DNA of 64,000 nt from Nymphaea colorata (taxonomy: Eukaryota > Streptophyta > Magnoliopsida > Nymphaeales > Nymphaeaceae), in assembly GCF_008831285.2 (NCBI RefSeq), contig NC_045139.1:21494412-21558411 (forward strand). Direction: 5' to 3'. Shown here piece after piece: positions 11,369 to 22,515 of this stretch; position 1 is the stretch's first letter, and the number at the start of each line of letters is the position of its first letter. The notes below the pieces were generated by a model. That model had not been told where the DNA came from, did no database searches, and saw nothing but the letters and a program-made list of their open reading frames with translations. The position numbers and the translations under genes were made by a program.

Positions 11369-11943
11369 TCTATTTGATTTTGATCCCTTTGGCTTTGGGT
11401 CCATTTGGCTTTGGATATAAGCTTATGACCTTGATCCATTTGCTATGGATTTAAGATCGTGATGTAGATCCATTGTTTCGGACATCAAATCGTTTGTGCA
11501 TGCAAGAATTATTATATTGAAATTCAAATTGAAATTGTGGTTGTGCCTAATATCCTAAAGATGAATTGACCGAAACAACATGCTATCAAATTGCATCTCT
11601 TGTTGAAGTTAGTTTATTTTGGAATATTAAGATGTCCATGTGTTTGTCCTTCATGCAGATAGTGACCAGCGCAAAAGAAGGCTACTCTTTGGTCTAGGTT
11701 CAAGCATATGTGTTGGTAATAAATATGTGACTATCTATGATGTTTACATATAAACAACAAGCTGACCTAAACATAGATTTGTTTGTCAAAGATAGGATAT
11801 CAATGTTGTGCAAGGTGCTCTGTGATGGGTTACAGCATCATTTGAATGTTACTACATGCCTGTTTAAACATTGATATTGAGCTTGTGTTTGACTATTTTG
11901 TTTTTTATGTAGTTAATGTTAATTCGGCTTTAATATTTGCATA

Positions 11944-12226
11944 AATCAATTTTATCCCTACATTGAATGGCTCAATCTTCAAGAACTAGAAAGAGAATGT
12001 AATGACAGTTCTCGGGGTGCATGAATCTCAATCTTGCATTAAGAGAGGGAGTGCCCCAAGCTCTTTCGAATGAAAGTTTCATTTCAGATAGAAAGAACTT
12101 TGAGAAGTGACATCGTTCCAATCAGATGAGTTACATGACCATAAAGCACGTAATTTTAGAAACTTTCAGGGACATCATCAATGAAGATGTAAATGATAAG
12201 CAGTTCTTGGATGACACAGTAAAGAG
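11944..12226 (+). pseudogene. Outer copia element, gag 5' part
   Basis: A decayed copia gag frame: a block like FIPTLNG, a stop where a Trp codon is usual (TAG near 11988), KENVMTVL, then LALREGVPQAL and MSYMTIKHVILETFRDII. This is the usual N-terminal order of copia gag proteins of the UBN2 type. The frame stops at 12226, where the inner element is inserted, and gag resumes at 18744. A second copy of this stretch lies in duplicated unit 2 (about 13916-14178). Confidence 0.7.
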
Positions 12227-12756
12227 TGTTAGAGTTTAAGGTTTATACATCATGTAAGCATACATATGTGTATTTGATATGTATTGTCATGCATCAAATA
12301 CTCTTGGTAGTTTGATGTAGTTTGATGCATGATTTGTATATATAAATATATATATGTATGCATATTTTTATGTATTTCTTTTTTCTTTTTTTGTATTTAT
12401 TTTCTCTTCTTTTTCTTTGTATTTTTCTGTATTTTTTATCTTCTTTTTTTATCAGCTATGAGAGCTAACTGTTGGCTGCTACCAACGGCCAGATTTCTAG
12501 CCGTTGAAGCAGTGCCAACAGCTAGTTCCTTTAACCTTTCTTCTTTCTTTTTCTTTTTCTTCTATAAATAAGGGACTTAGGTCCCATGATTGGTGTGGAC
12601 TTTAAGGCCTGATTTTGTGTATCATTTGAGATTTAATATAAGTTCTTTTCACCTCTAGTTTGAGGTTTCTTTTTGTGTGACTTCTTGGAGTGGCTGGAAT
12701 GTTCAAGAATATAACTCTTGAATTGTTTCTATCATCAAGTTGGGACCTGGTTTTCT
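12227..12756 (+). repeat. Inner copia, 5' LTR (A)
   Basis: A 530-bp LTR with a TATA box (TATAAATAAGGGA near 12564) and long T/C-rich U3 sequence. The primer-binding site TGGTGTCAGAGG follows directly at 12757-12768, a variant of the initiator-Met-tRNA site usual for plant copia elements. AAGAG precedes it. Confidence 0.88.
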
Positions 12757-13113
12757 TGGTGTCAGAGGCATGTTTGGCCCTTTGTTTGTTGATTTTCAAA
12801 ATTTTGAAAAATCAGTCATTGCTGCAAATTCATAGCTGTGAAGTACACCAACTGTTTGACGAAAGTATTGGCTGCTGTTTTGCACAAAAGGGGCTATCTT
12901 TTTGCTGATCTTTGGTGGCTGTTCTTTTGTGGATATCTCGCTGGCTTTTGTGATTGTTTTGGCGTTGTCACAAGCTTCTATCATGCTAATTTTTTTTGGC
13001 TGATTTTGTGGACTGTTTTGGTGTTGCCTCAAACTCTCTTGTTGTTGTTTTTATGATTGTTTTCATCTTAGTGCTACATCAACAACTCAACTACATCTAT
13101 ACGAGGTACCATC

Positions 13114-13331
13114 ATGGATGAGAGAACTACTTCCATTCATCTCCCTAAACTTACTACCAATAATTATCTTCAATGGGCAAGAACTATGGAACACTTCATT
13201 AAAAGTAAAGGAATGTGGAGACTTTGTTGATGGGTCTAAAAGTGAGCCACAATTAGTCTTAACTAAAACCGTAGATGAAAAAGCCCATGAACTAGATGAA
13301 ATAAAAAAAGATAAGGTTGTGAATGAAATCA
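13114..13331 (+). pseudogene. Inner copia gag N-terminus, duplicated fragment
   Basis: An ATG at 13114 opens MDERTTSIHLPKLTTNNYLQ, a typical copia gag start, followed by WARTMEHFIKSKG. A frameshift near 13220 is needed to reach the following acidic block (DGSKSEPQLVLTKTVDEKAH). It ends at the duplication junction near 13331. It is 5' to the copy at 15050 and cannot encode a full gag. Confidence 0.75.
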
Positions 13332-13340
13332 TAACCTGAA

Positions 13341-15262
13341 TCTATTTGATTTGCATCCCTTTGGCTTTGGATCTAAGCTATGACCGTGATCCATTTCATA
13401 TGGATTTAAGATCATGATGTAGATCCATTTGTTTCGGACATCGAATTGTTTGTGCATGCAAGACTTGTTATATTGAGATTCAAATTCAAATCGTGAGTGT
13501 GCATAATATCCTAAAGATGAATTGACTGAAACAACATGCTATTAAATTGCATCTCCTGTTGAAGTTAGTATATTTTGGAATATTAAGATGTCTATGTGTT
13601 TGTCCTTCATGCAGATAGTGATCAGCGCAAAAGAAGGCTACTCTTTGGTCAAGGTTCAAACATATGTGTTGGTAATAAATATGTGACTATCTATAATGTT
13701 TACATATAAACAACAAGTTGACCTAAACATAGATTTATTTTAAGATAGGATATCAATGTTGTGGAAGGTGCTCTGTGATGGGTTACATCATCATTTGAAT
13801 GTTACTACATGTCTGTTTAAACATAGATGGTGAGCCTGTGTTTGACTATTTTGTTTTTATGTAGTTAATGTTAATTCGGCTTTATATCTACATAAATCAA
13901 TTCTATCCCTACATTGAATAGCTTAAACTTCAAGAACTAGAACGAGAATGTAATGACAGTTCTTGAGTGCATGAATCTCGATCTTGCATTAAGAGAGGGA
14001 GCGCCACAAGCTCTTACGAATGAAAGTTCCATTTCAGATAAAAGGGACTTTGAGAAGTGACATCGTTCCAATAAGATGAGTTTCATGATCATGAAGCACT
14101 TAATTTTAGAAACTTTTAGGAGGCCATCAATGGACATGTAAATGATAAGCAGTAGTTCTTGGATGGAATAGTAAAGAGGGTTAGAATTTAAGGTTTATAC
14201 ATCATGTAAGTATATATATGTGTATTTTATGTGTATTGTCATATATCAAATACTCTTGGTAGTTTGATGCATGATTTGTATATATAAATATATATGTATG
14301 CACAGACTTTTATGTATTTATTTTCTCTTTTTTGTATTTATTTTCTCTTTTTTTCTTTGTATTGTTTTGTATTTTTTCTATTCTTTTTTTATCAGCTATG
14401 AGCTAACTGTTGGCTGCTCCCAACGGCCAGATTTCTAGCCATTAGAGCAGTCCCAACAGCTAGTTCCTTTAACCTTTCTTCTTTCTTTTTCTTCTATAAA
14501 TAAGGGACTTGGGTCCCATGATTGGTGTGGGCTTTAAGGCCTGATTTTGTGTATCATTTGAGATTTAGTACAAGTTCTTTTCACCTCTAGTTTCAGATTT
14601 CTCCTTGTGTGACTTACTGGAGTGGCTGGAATCTTCAAGAATATAACTATTGAATTGTTTCTATCATCAAGTTTGGACCTGGTTTAAATGGTGTCAGAGG
14701 CATGGTTTGGCCCTTCATTTGCTGATTTTCAAAATTTTGAAAAATCAGTCATTGCAGCCTATTCGTAGTTGTGAAGCACACCAACGGTTTGACGAAAGTA
14801 TTGGCTGTTGTTTTGCACAAGAGGAGTTGTCTTCTTGCTGATCTTTGGTGGCTGTTTTTTTGTGGATATCTCATTGGCTTTTGTGACTGTTTTGGCGTTG
14901 TCACAAGCTTCTATCTTGCTAACTTTTTTTTTGGTTGATTTTGTGGACTGTTTTGGTGTTGCCTCAAAATCTCCTGTTGTTGTTTTTGTGGTTGTTTTTA
15001 TCTTAGTGCTTCCTCAATAACTCAACTACATCTATACAAGGTAGACATCATGGATGAGAAAACTACTTCCATTCCTCTCCCTAAACTTATCACCAATAAT
15101 TTTCTTCACTTGGCAAGTACTATGGAACACTTCATTAGAAGTAAAGGATTGTGGGGACTTTGTTGATGAGTCTAAAAGTGAGCTACAATTAGTCTTAACC
15201 AAAACCATAGATGAAAAATCCCATGAACTATATAAATTCAGAAAAGATAAGGTTATGAATGA
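13341..15262 (+). repeat. Tandem segmental duplication, unit 2 (about 1.92 kb)
   Basis: Direct repeat of 11369-13331. It also carries the outer gag 5' end and an AAGAG site (14174-14178) before its LTR, so the copied segment reached beyond the inner element into flanking DNA. That shows duplication after insertion rather than a second retrotransposition. Sequence after 15262 continues into the inner gag and pol. Confidence 0.9.
14179..14688 (+). repeat. Inner copia, internal LTR (B) made by the duplication
   Basis: About 510 bp, collinear with LTR A: GGTTAGAATTTAAGG start, TATA box (TATAAATAAGGGA near 14496), CACCTCTAGTTT and GGACCTGG near the end, then the primer site TGGTGTCAGAGG at 14689-14700. 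AAGAG precedes it, as in LTR A. Confidence 0.85.
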
Positions 15263-15600
15263 GTATGAGAAAAAATAGGAAGAATGAAATATATGACACC
15301 ACAAAATCATACATGAATTCTTGCTTATGTTGATATTACAACTATGAGTCAAATATCAAAACATAATTTTGCCCATGAAGCTTAGAAACTCCTCAAGAAA
15401 AAGAATACTATGAAGGATATAGCCTACGTGTGCAACCTTTAAATGGAGATTGCAAGTCTCCAATAAGGAGTATATTGGTGAGATGGAACAATTATGAGAT
15501 GAACTAGCCTCATTTGAACTTGAATGGTTTTGTTACTTTGCACTTATGTTTCTACTAAATCTTTGTTTACAAGCATTGACAAGCTGTGCTAAACTTATTA
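15050..15600 (+). pseudogene. Inner copia gag
   Basis: An ATG at 15050 opens MDEKTTSIPLPKLITNN, clearly the sister of the copy at 13114. Reading continues with frame changes through SKSELQLVLTKTIDEKSH and past the end of the duplicated unit. Beyond about 15280 the frame is broken by several stops and only scattered gag-like words remain. No zinc knuckle was found. Confidence 0.65.
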
Positions 15601-16639
15601 GAGTGGATCTGGCCACGCCATGCACTTGGTTTTTTCTGCTTCGTCTGTTCATGATTTTCCCCATAGTGCTTGTTCTATGATATTGATTCCCACTGTCATT
15701 GAATAGGGCTCCAAAGATTTGAGTTTGTTGCTTAAGCTATCTTTGTCTTTCTTTAAGATCTCATGTATCAGAGCTGAAGTTGAACATCTTCTTCTCATCT
15801 CTGATATGTTTAATTCTAAAATATGAAAACCAATAATTGCCAACATGGCATCTTTTTTTTTTCTTCATGATGGTACACAAAATTTGAAAGCTCCAATTAC
15901 AAGGGTGTTCCTTAATAAGTTTATAGATTGCTTAAAAGCAGTTCAACTGCATTCTTTGTTTAATGTGTTGTATATGATGGTAGATAATGCCATTCATGGA
16001 GCACTTAAAAATAGTTCTTGGTTAGTGTGTGGCGGGCAGAGTAATTCATTATGGTCGGCCAACGTATTGTTTCATACGATGAAGCCTGTAATTAATCCCT
16101 CTTTCTCTCTCTCCCTCTCTCTCTCGCTCTCTCTGAACTTTTTGCTGTCCCAAAAGAATTTGCTGCACAAATCTGCACAAGTAGCAATAGTTATAATGGT
16201 TCCTCTTGAGCTCATGCCCAGTATGATCGTGATCTGAACTAACTATTACATTGCTAAGCATAATTGACTACTCCCACAATGCTACCAAGATGTGAATTTT
16301 GTCCTTATCTAATTTGCTTGAGCATGGGTTAGGCTAGGTAATAGACATCAAACAAAATTGACCATGGAAGACACAAACATCAAACAATATGGATAGATCG
16401 GACAAAACAGAAACAAACATCGAATAGGATGGACAGAACAGACAGAATAGAAACAAACATCGAACAGGACAGATTGAATAGACATAACAAATATATGTGA
16501 AACAAAACACTAGACAAAAAGAACGTAGTATTCTGTTCTTAAAATCATCAAATGGTGGATAAAGAATATCATTGTTCCTGAGGACAGGACAGTAGTGTGA
16601 TAGACATGATATCATGTACGTCATGTCTTGGACAGTAAT

Positions 16640-17400
16640 CAAACGACCTCTTAGGAAATCTCAAAGAGATAGTAATCCACCTCAAAAGTTTGTATGCTAC
16701 GAGTCTTTCTCCTCAAAACATAAGACTTGCTTATTAGCTATTCACTCCTTTGATGAACCTTCGTTCTATCTTGAAGCCAAGACTAACCCACATTAGATTG
16801 AAGCTATGAACAATGAACTTAGAGCCTTTGAAAAAAATAAAACTTGCTTTATATAGGGAAAAAGACAATAGGATGTACATTGGTATATGAGGTTAAGATT
16901 AGAAGTGATGGATCACTCGAAAGGTATAAAGCTAGATTAGTTGCTAAAGGGTATGCTGAAGAATATAGCATAGACAACGGTGAGACCTTTGCTCTTTTTG
17001 CTAGAATGGCATCAGTTAGGGCCCTAATGGCTGTTATCATCATCAAGCAATGGTTCATATATCAATGTCAAGATGCTTTTTTGAATGGTTACTTAAATGA
17101 GGAGGTGTACATGAACTTTTCCCCTGTGCTTGATTTACCTAAAGGAAAAGTTCTCGATCTTCGAAAGACACTATATGGCTTGAAACAAGCTCCAAAAGCT
17201 TGGTTTGACATGTTTAACATTATGTTTAAACAAGGTTTTAAATATTGTTATTATGATATTGCTATGTTTGTTGAAAATGATGCTATAGGTATAATTGCAT
17301 TGCTTTTATATGTAGATGATATGATTATTACAAGTAACGATGCTAACAGAACTATGCAAGTAAAGGATTTAATAAAGAATGAGTTTGAATGACTGATTTG
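16640..17400 (+). pseudogene. Inner copia reverse transcriptase
   Basis: The best preserved copia frame in the window runs from 16844 to 17392. It has [18 protein letters not shown], a FALFARMASVRALMA block (where TFSPV is usual), DAFLNGYLNEEVYM, KTLYGLKQAPKAWF and the catalytic LLLYVDDMIITS (YVDD codons at 17309-17320, intact). Upstream, 16640-16796 reads PPQKFVCYESFSSKHK and SFDEPSFYLEA, the usual linker before copia RT. Stops at 16795 and 17390 break the frame. Confidence 0.88.
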
Positions 17401-17879
17401 GGTAACATAACATATTTCTTTAGTATTTAAGTAGCTTATAGTAGAAGATGATACTTACTCTCACAAATAAAGTTTGCCAATAATATTATACGCTGAACAG
17501 GAATCACTGATGACAAAATGGTCGACACTTCAGAAGCTTTAGGAATAAAGATGAAGATTGATGATGGAGAAATTCTAGAAAATCCCACACCCTTTTGTTA
17601 ATTGGTTGGAGCTCTCATATATCTATCTACCACAAGGCCTGACATGTCTCATGTTGTAACAAAGACCTACTTCTGTACACATGAGAGCATCATTGAGGAT
17701 TGTTTGATATGTCAAACACACAATCACTTAGGAACTTTTCCTATCCTCCTCATCAAATTTGAATATGATTGTCTATATTGATGCTGATTGGGATAGAAAT
17801 CCTAATAATAGGCATTCCACCACCAATTTTTATGTTTTTCTAAGTGACTCCTATTTTTTGTAGGTGAAAAAAACAAAAT

Positions 17880-18223
17880 AAGGTCTCTCTATCTTCAACC
17901 AAAGCAAAGTATCGTGCTATAGCTACCACCACCATGGAGATTGCATGGTTAAAAAGTTTATTGAAGGACATTGAAATTGACTTGACTGAAGCCGATAAAC
18001 TTTGTTGCGACAATAAAAGCGTCATCTACATTGCTAGCAATCGTACTTTTGATGAAAGGAAAAAATATATTGAAATGGATTGTCACTATGTGAGAGAAGA
18101 ATATCTTAGCCAAACAATTGACATATTTTTTGTTCCTTCAAAATATCAACTTGGAGATTTTTTCATGAAGACACTTGCTTTGCTTCAGCAAGATTTCAGT
18201 TTCTTCTTGACAAACTTTCAATG
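17880..18223 (+). pseudogene. Inner copia RNase H
   Basis: Reads TKYRAIATTTMEIAWLKSLL, then KDIEIDLTEADKLCCDNKSV, ERKKYIEMDCHYVREEYL and a VPSKYQLGDFFMKTL end. This matches the AEY, DNxSA, HxEIDCHFxRE and QxADxFTK signposts of copia RNase H. It ends about 20 bases before the polypurine tract and LTR C, the expected place. Confidence 0.85.
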
Positions 18224-18245
18224 ATCACATCATAAGGTTTAGGGA

Positions 18246-18333
18246 GGTTAAAATTTAAGGTTTAGACATCATTTATGTATACATATTTGTATTTTATATG
18301 TAATGTCATACATCAAATACTCTTGGTAGTTTG

Positions 18334-18372
<39 letters not shown>

Positions 18373-18738
18373 TAGGCTTTTATGTATTTATTTTCTCTTC
18401 TTTATATTTGTATTTTCCTGTATTTTTTATCTTCCTTTTTTATCAGCTAGGAGAGCTAGCTGTTGGCTGCTCCTAACGGCTAGATTTCTAGCTATGGAGC
18501 AGTCCCAACAACTAGTTCCTTTAACGCTTCTTCTTTCCTTTTCTTCTGTAAATAAGTGACTTGGGTCCCTTGCTTGGTGTGGGATTTAAGGCCTAATTTT
18601 GTATATCATTTGAGATTTAATACAAGTTCTTTTCACCTCTAGTTTGAGGTTTCTCCTTGTGTGACTTCTTGGAGTGGCTGGTAACTTCAAGAGTGTAACT
18701 CTTGAAGTGTTTCTATTCAAGTTTGGGTCTGGTTTTCA
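18246..18738 (+). repeat. Inner copia, 3' LTR (C)
   Basis: About 493 bp collinear with LTR A, starting GGTTAAAATTTAAGG and ending CTGGTTTTCA. A perfect AT run (about 18340-18368) sits in U3, and the TATA box has decayed to TGTAAATAAGTGA. It is followed by the target duplication AAGAG (18739-18743). It differs from LTR A at many positions, so the insertion is old compared with the gypsy element at 43318. Confidence 0.88.
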
Positions 18739-20302
18739 AAGAGTTTTGTAAAAATGAGAAAGCAGAGACATGCGCACTTCTAACAAAGTTTTTCTCAAGG
18801 AAATATAAGGGAAAAGGAAACATTATAGAGTACATAATAGAAATGTCTCATCTTGTCTCAAAACTGAAAGCACTTAAGTTGTAGCTATCTAAAGACTTGC
18901 TTGTATATTTAATGTTTATATCTCTTTGTCACAGTTTAACCATCTTAAGGTTAGTTGCAACTATAAAAATGAGAAATGAATTCTAAATGAGCTCATATCA
19001 CATTATATGCAAGAGAAAGATGGGTTAATGTAAGAGAACGCAAAAAGTGTTCATACAACAACTACATTTAAACATAAAACTCAAAAGAGGAAAAAGGCTA
19101 ATGAAGCTACAGTTGATTCATCACAACCGAAGAAACAAAAACTACATAAGGATAAAAAGTTGAGTTATTTTTTTCTATAAAAGTGATGATCACATGAAGA
19201 AGAACTATGCCATATATCATACCTGGCATGAGAACCATCCTTGCTATGGTTTGTTCTGAAGTTAATTTAACTTTTCTATCCAAGCATACTTGGTGTGTAG
19301 ATTCTAGTGCTATTACTCACATAAGTATATCCATGGAGGGTTGCCTAAGTTGTCGAATGCCAAATGATTTTAAAAGATTCATTTATGTGGGTAGTAGCCC
19401 ATGCTGTTAAAGTTGAGGCGACAGGAACTTTTATTATGTTATTAAAGACTGGTTATTATTTAAAATGAAAGAAACTTATGTTGTTCCATCATTTAGGTGA
19501 AATTTAAATATTGGACAAATTTGATTATTTTTGTTTATTTGAAACTAGTAAATTTAGTTTATTTCAAGATTCTAGACTTACTGGTTCAGGTTACTTGTCA
19601 TTTCCTAACAACCTATATTTGCTTCAAACTATTTGTCTCGTTTGGTGAAACACTGCATTTGAGTACTTATGATATGAACCATAAATTAACTGAAGAAAAT
19701 TCTGCTGCATTATGCATAAATTCTTAGGCCATATCTCTAAATAGAGAATTAAAAGGTTTGTGGTAGGTGAAATTCTTGATTCCCTTGATTTTGCATATTT
19801 TAATGTGTGCATTGAATATATCAAAGGAAAACAAACAAACATTAAGAAAACTAGTACTTAGAGATGTTTAAATATCTTAGAACTTATTCTTACTAATATT
19901 TATTGTCCATTCCATATGCCTTCTTGGAATGACCAATGGTATTTTGTAATGCTCATAAATGTTTATTTGTGTTGTAGGTACTTGTATTTAATTCATGAAA
20001 AAAGTCACAATCGCTATATGTGCTCAAAATTTTTAAGGCTGAAATTGAAAACCAACTTCGCAAAAGGATAAAGTTGTCAGATCTGATCGCAGTGGTTATG
20101 ATAGATATGATGGATCAAGTGAATAATGTCCAAGACCATTTACAAAGCTTTTAGAGAAAAGTGGATTGTCCCTTAGTACATAATGCTAGGTAGCCCTAGC
20201 ATGAATGGCATTGATGAGCAACAACTCTTAACGACATGTTAAGGAGCATGAATAGTCACTCAACCTTACCTGAGTCTCTTTGGGGTAAAACACTAAAGAC
20301 TG

Positions 20303-20304
<2 letters not shown>

Positions 20305-20376
<72 letters not shown>

Positions 20377-20401
20377 TTATTTATTTATTTATTTATTTAT
20401 T
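20305..20401. repeat. AT microsatellite with TTTA tail
   Basis: About 33 AT dinucleotides followed by about seven TTTA units, lying inside the dead integrase region of the outer copia. A likely length polymorphism. Confidence 0.97.
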
Positions 20402-20898
20402 AAAAGAGTACCAACTAAGGCAGCATGTAACACCTCTTATGAAATGTGGATAGGTAAGATGCGTAGCATGAAACATTTTCATATTTGGAGATTTCTAGCT
20501 AAGGCTAGACCATATAGACATAATGAAAGAAAATTGAATGCTAGAACAATTAGCCGCTACTTTGTTCGATATGTTAAAGGATCTAGGAGTTATAATTTTT
20601 ATGATCCCGTTAATAAATTCATTTTCAAGATAGGAAATGCTCATTTTTTTAAGGACATAGAGTTTGTGGAAAGACAAGATTAGAGACCTTGTATTTGAAG
20701 AAGAATGTGTTTTTATTCTTATGGTTGCTATTAATAAAGACTATATTCAGTTACCTGATATGAATCAAATAGTGCATCTGTAACAAGGTGTCACTTAATA
20801 AATCACAAGTCTTTCTAGAGATTAAACTCAACAACCTCAAGAAATTGAGGAACAAGTGCTAGTAAGAAGTAGAGATAGCTAGGAGAACTGGATTTCTT

Positions 20899-21901
20899 AT
20901 GATCACATTATATATATCAAAAAACATACGAATAACTAATGGAATGGAAGGTAATCTTGTTAACTTTAGTGAAGCCATCAATATTTCTAACACTCAGAAG
21001 TGGATCGATGTCACATGCAAAGAGTTGAAGTCTATAAAAGATACTAATGTTTGTGATGTTGTCCCATTACCTGCAAGTGTGAAACTCATTGGTTGCAAAT
21101 GGATATTTAAGATCAAACAAGATTTGATTGATAATGAGGAAAATGTGGAGCTCTTCTTGTTATTAAAGGTTTCACTCAAAATGAAGACATAGACTACAAG
21201 GTGACTTTCCCTCAAGTTTCTTTGAATGATTCCTTTAGAATCATGATGGCACTAGTCACTCATTTTGATTTGGAGTTTCATCATATGGATGTGAATATGT
21301 GTTTTTAAATAGAGATATTGATGAAACTATATATATGGTGCAATCGAAAAACTTTACCATAGAGAATGTAAAGAACATGGTTTGCAAATTAAAGAAATTC
21401 ATCTATGGTGTTAACCAAGCTTCCCATTATTGTTATCAGAAATGTCATGATGTTATTATCTTATTTAGTTTTGAGGTAAATTTGTTTGACAAATACAGGT
21501 ACCATAAATTTTATGGAGTTATATTTATAGTCTTAGCATTATAAGACAATGATATACTTCTTACTAGTAACCATTCATGCTTGTTACACAAGACTGAGAA
21601 GTTTCTATCAAAGAAATTTAAAATGAAAGATCATGGTATCACCTCTTTTGTATTAGGAATTCAGATACATCAAGACCACTCTCTATATAATCTTGGATTA
21701 TTACAAAAGAACTATATCGATAAAGTTTTAGAAAGATTCATCATGAAGGATCGAAAGCCATGTGATATTCTTATTGCTAAGAGAGATAAATTCAGTCTCA
21801 AAAAGTGCCTCAAAAACCAATTTAAAGTGAAGGAAATGCAAAAGATTCCATATGCCTTGACTGTTGGGAGTTTGATGCATATTCAAGTTTGTACGTGCTA
21901 A
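20899..21901 (+). pseudogene. Outer copia reverse transcriptase
   Basis: Frames give KELKSIKDTNVCDVVPLPA, SVKLIGCKWIFKIKQD, a frameshift, FLNRDIDETIYMVQ, VCKLKKFIYGVNQASHYCYQ (where LYGLKQASRQW is usual), a degenerate catalytic site ending in NDILLTSN, then KFLSKKFKMKDHGITSFVLG. The catalytic Asp pair and several stops show it cannot be active. Confidence 0.8.
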
Positions 21902-22515
21902 GATATTGTATTCATTTTAGGGATGTTAGCAGATATTTAAGCAACCTAGGAGTAGATCATTAAAAGACATCAGGTGGGTGATGTCGTATCTGCAAATAAG
22001 TAAAAACTACGTGCTCATATACAGAAAATCATATTATTTAGAGATCCTTGAATATTATGATTTTAATTTTGTTGCATGCTAAGACAGTCAAAGGTGTACA
22101 TTAGGCATTGTCTATCTATTGGCTGGAGAAGCAATATCATAGAGCAGTGCCAAACAGACACTCATTGCTTCTTCCACTATGGCAACAGAGTTTGTTGTTA
22201 GTTATGAGGCATCCAATTGTAGAATATGACAGTGAAATTTTGTCACTGGGTTGCATATTCTAAATGGAATTGAAAGACCAATTAAGTTATACTATAACAA
22301 TAATTTTAAAGTTATATATTCCAACAACAATATGAGCTCATCAAAGTCAAAACACATTGCGTTAAGTTCCTTGTTAAATGAAGAATTCACAGTAGTCTAG
22401 AATTTGTTAAATACAAGTACAAACTCTATGATTACAGATCCGCTCAATAAGAGTGTTTTGCCCAAGGTCTTTCATGAGCATACTACTTATATTGGTGTTT
22501 TGCCATTTCATAATT

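Larger units (their letters stand above)
11369..13331 (+). repeat. Tandem segmental duplication, unit 1 (about 1.96 kb)
   Basis: Unit 1 matches 13341-15262 along its whole length. Both contain, in the same order, the TCTATTTGATTT start, the outer-copia gag 5' end, the AAGAG target site, a full inner-copia LTR, the primer site and the first about 70 codons of the inner gag. Small indels and many substitutions separate them, so the event is not very recent. Unit 1 is cut off inside gag (near 13331), where unit 2 begins; unit 2 runs on into the rest of the element. Confidence 0.9.
12227..18738 (+). mobile_element. Inner Ty1/copia element, inserted in an older copia gag
   Basis: Bounded by an LTR starting TGTTAGAGTTTAAGG (12227) and an LTR ending GGTTTTCA (18738). 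The 5-bp target duplication AAGAG is seen at 12222-12226 and 18739-18743. Internal order is primer site, gag, a poorly preserved middle, reverse transcriptase with an intact YVDD, RNase H, polypurine tract (AGGTTTAGGGA before 18246), 3' LTR. Its length is inflated by a tandem duplication of the 5' end that adds a third LTR. gag and pol hold stops and frameshifts. A CT run and a degenerate minisatellite rich in ACAGAAACAAACATCGA (16380-16480) interrupt the middle. Confidence 0.88.
18739..22515 (+). mobile_element. Outer (older) copia element, 3' part
   Basis: Coding resumes right after the inner element. gag comes first (EFCKNEKAETCALLTKFFS, YKGKGNIIEYIIEMSHLVSK), then a damaged zinc-knuckle-like block near 19170, and protease (HTWCVDSSAITHIS near 19290, DSS where DSG is expected). 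Integrase pieces follow (RSDRSGGYDRYDG near 20075, a core C-terminal block at 20444-20683), then reverse transcriptase (20899-21901), and an RNase H tail to about 22500 (SSTMATEFVVSYEAS, KSKHIALSSLLNEEF). Many stops and frameshifts occur, and the YVDD region is lost. A 67-bp AT run plus a TTTA run (20305-20401) splits integrase. No LTR pair was assigned. Confidence 0.82.

Noticed and set aside
16334-16642. 102-codon minus ORF rich in Cys, Phe and Leu
   Set aside because: It reads a degenerate ACAGAAACAAACATCG repeat backwards, inside the inner copia.
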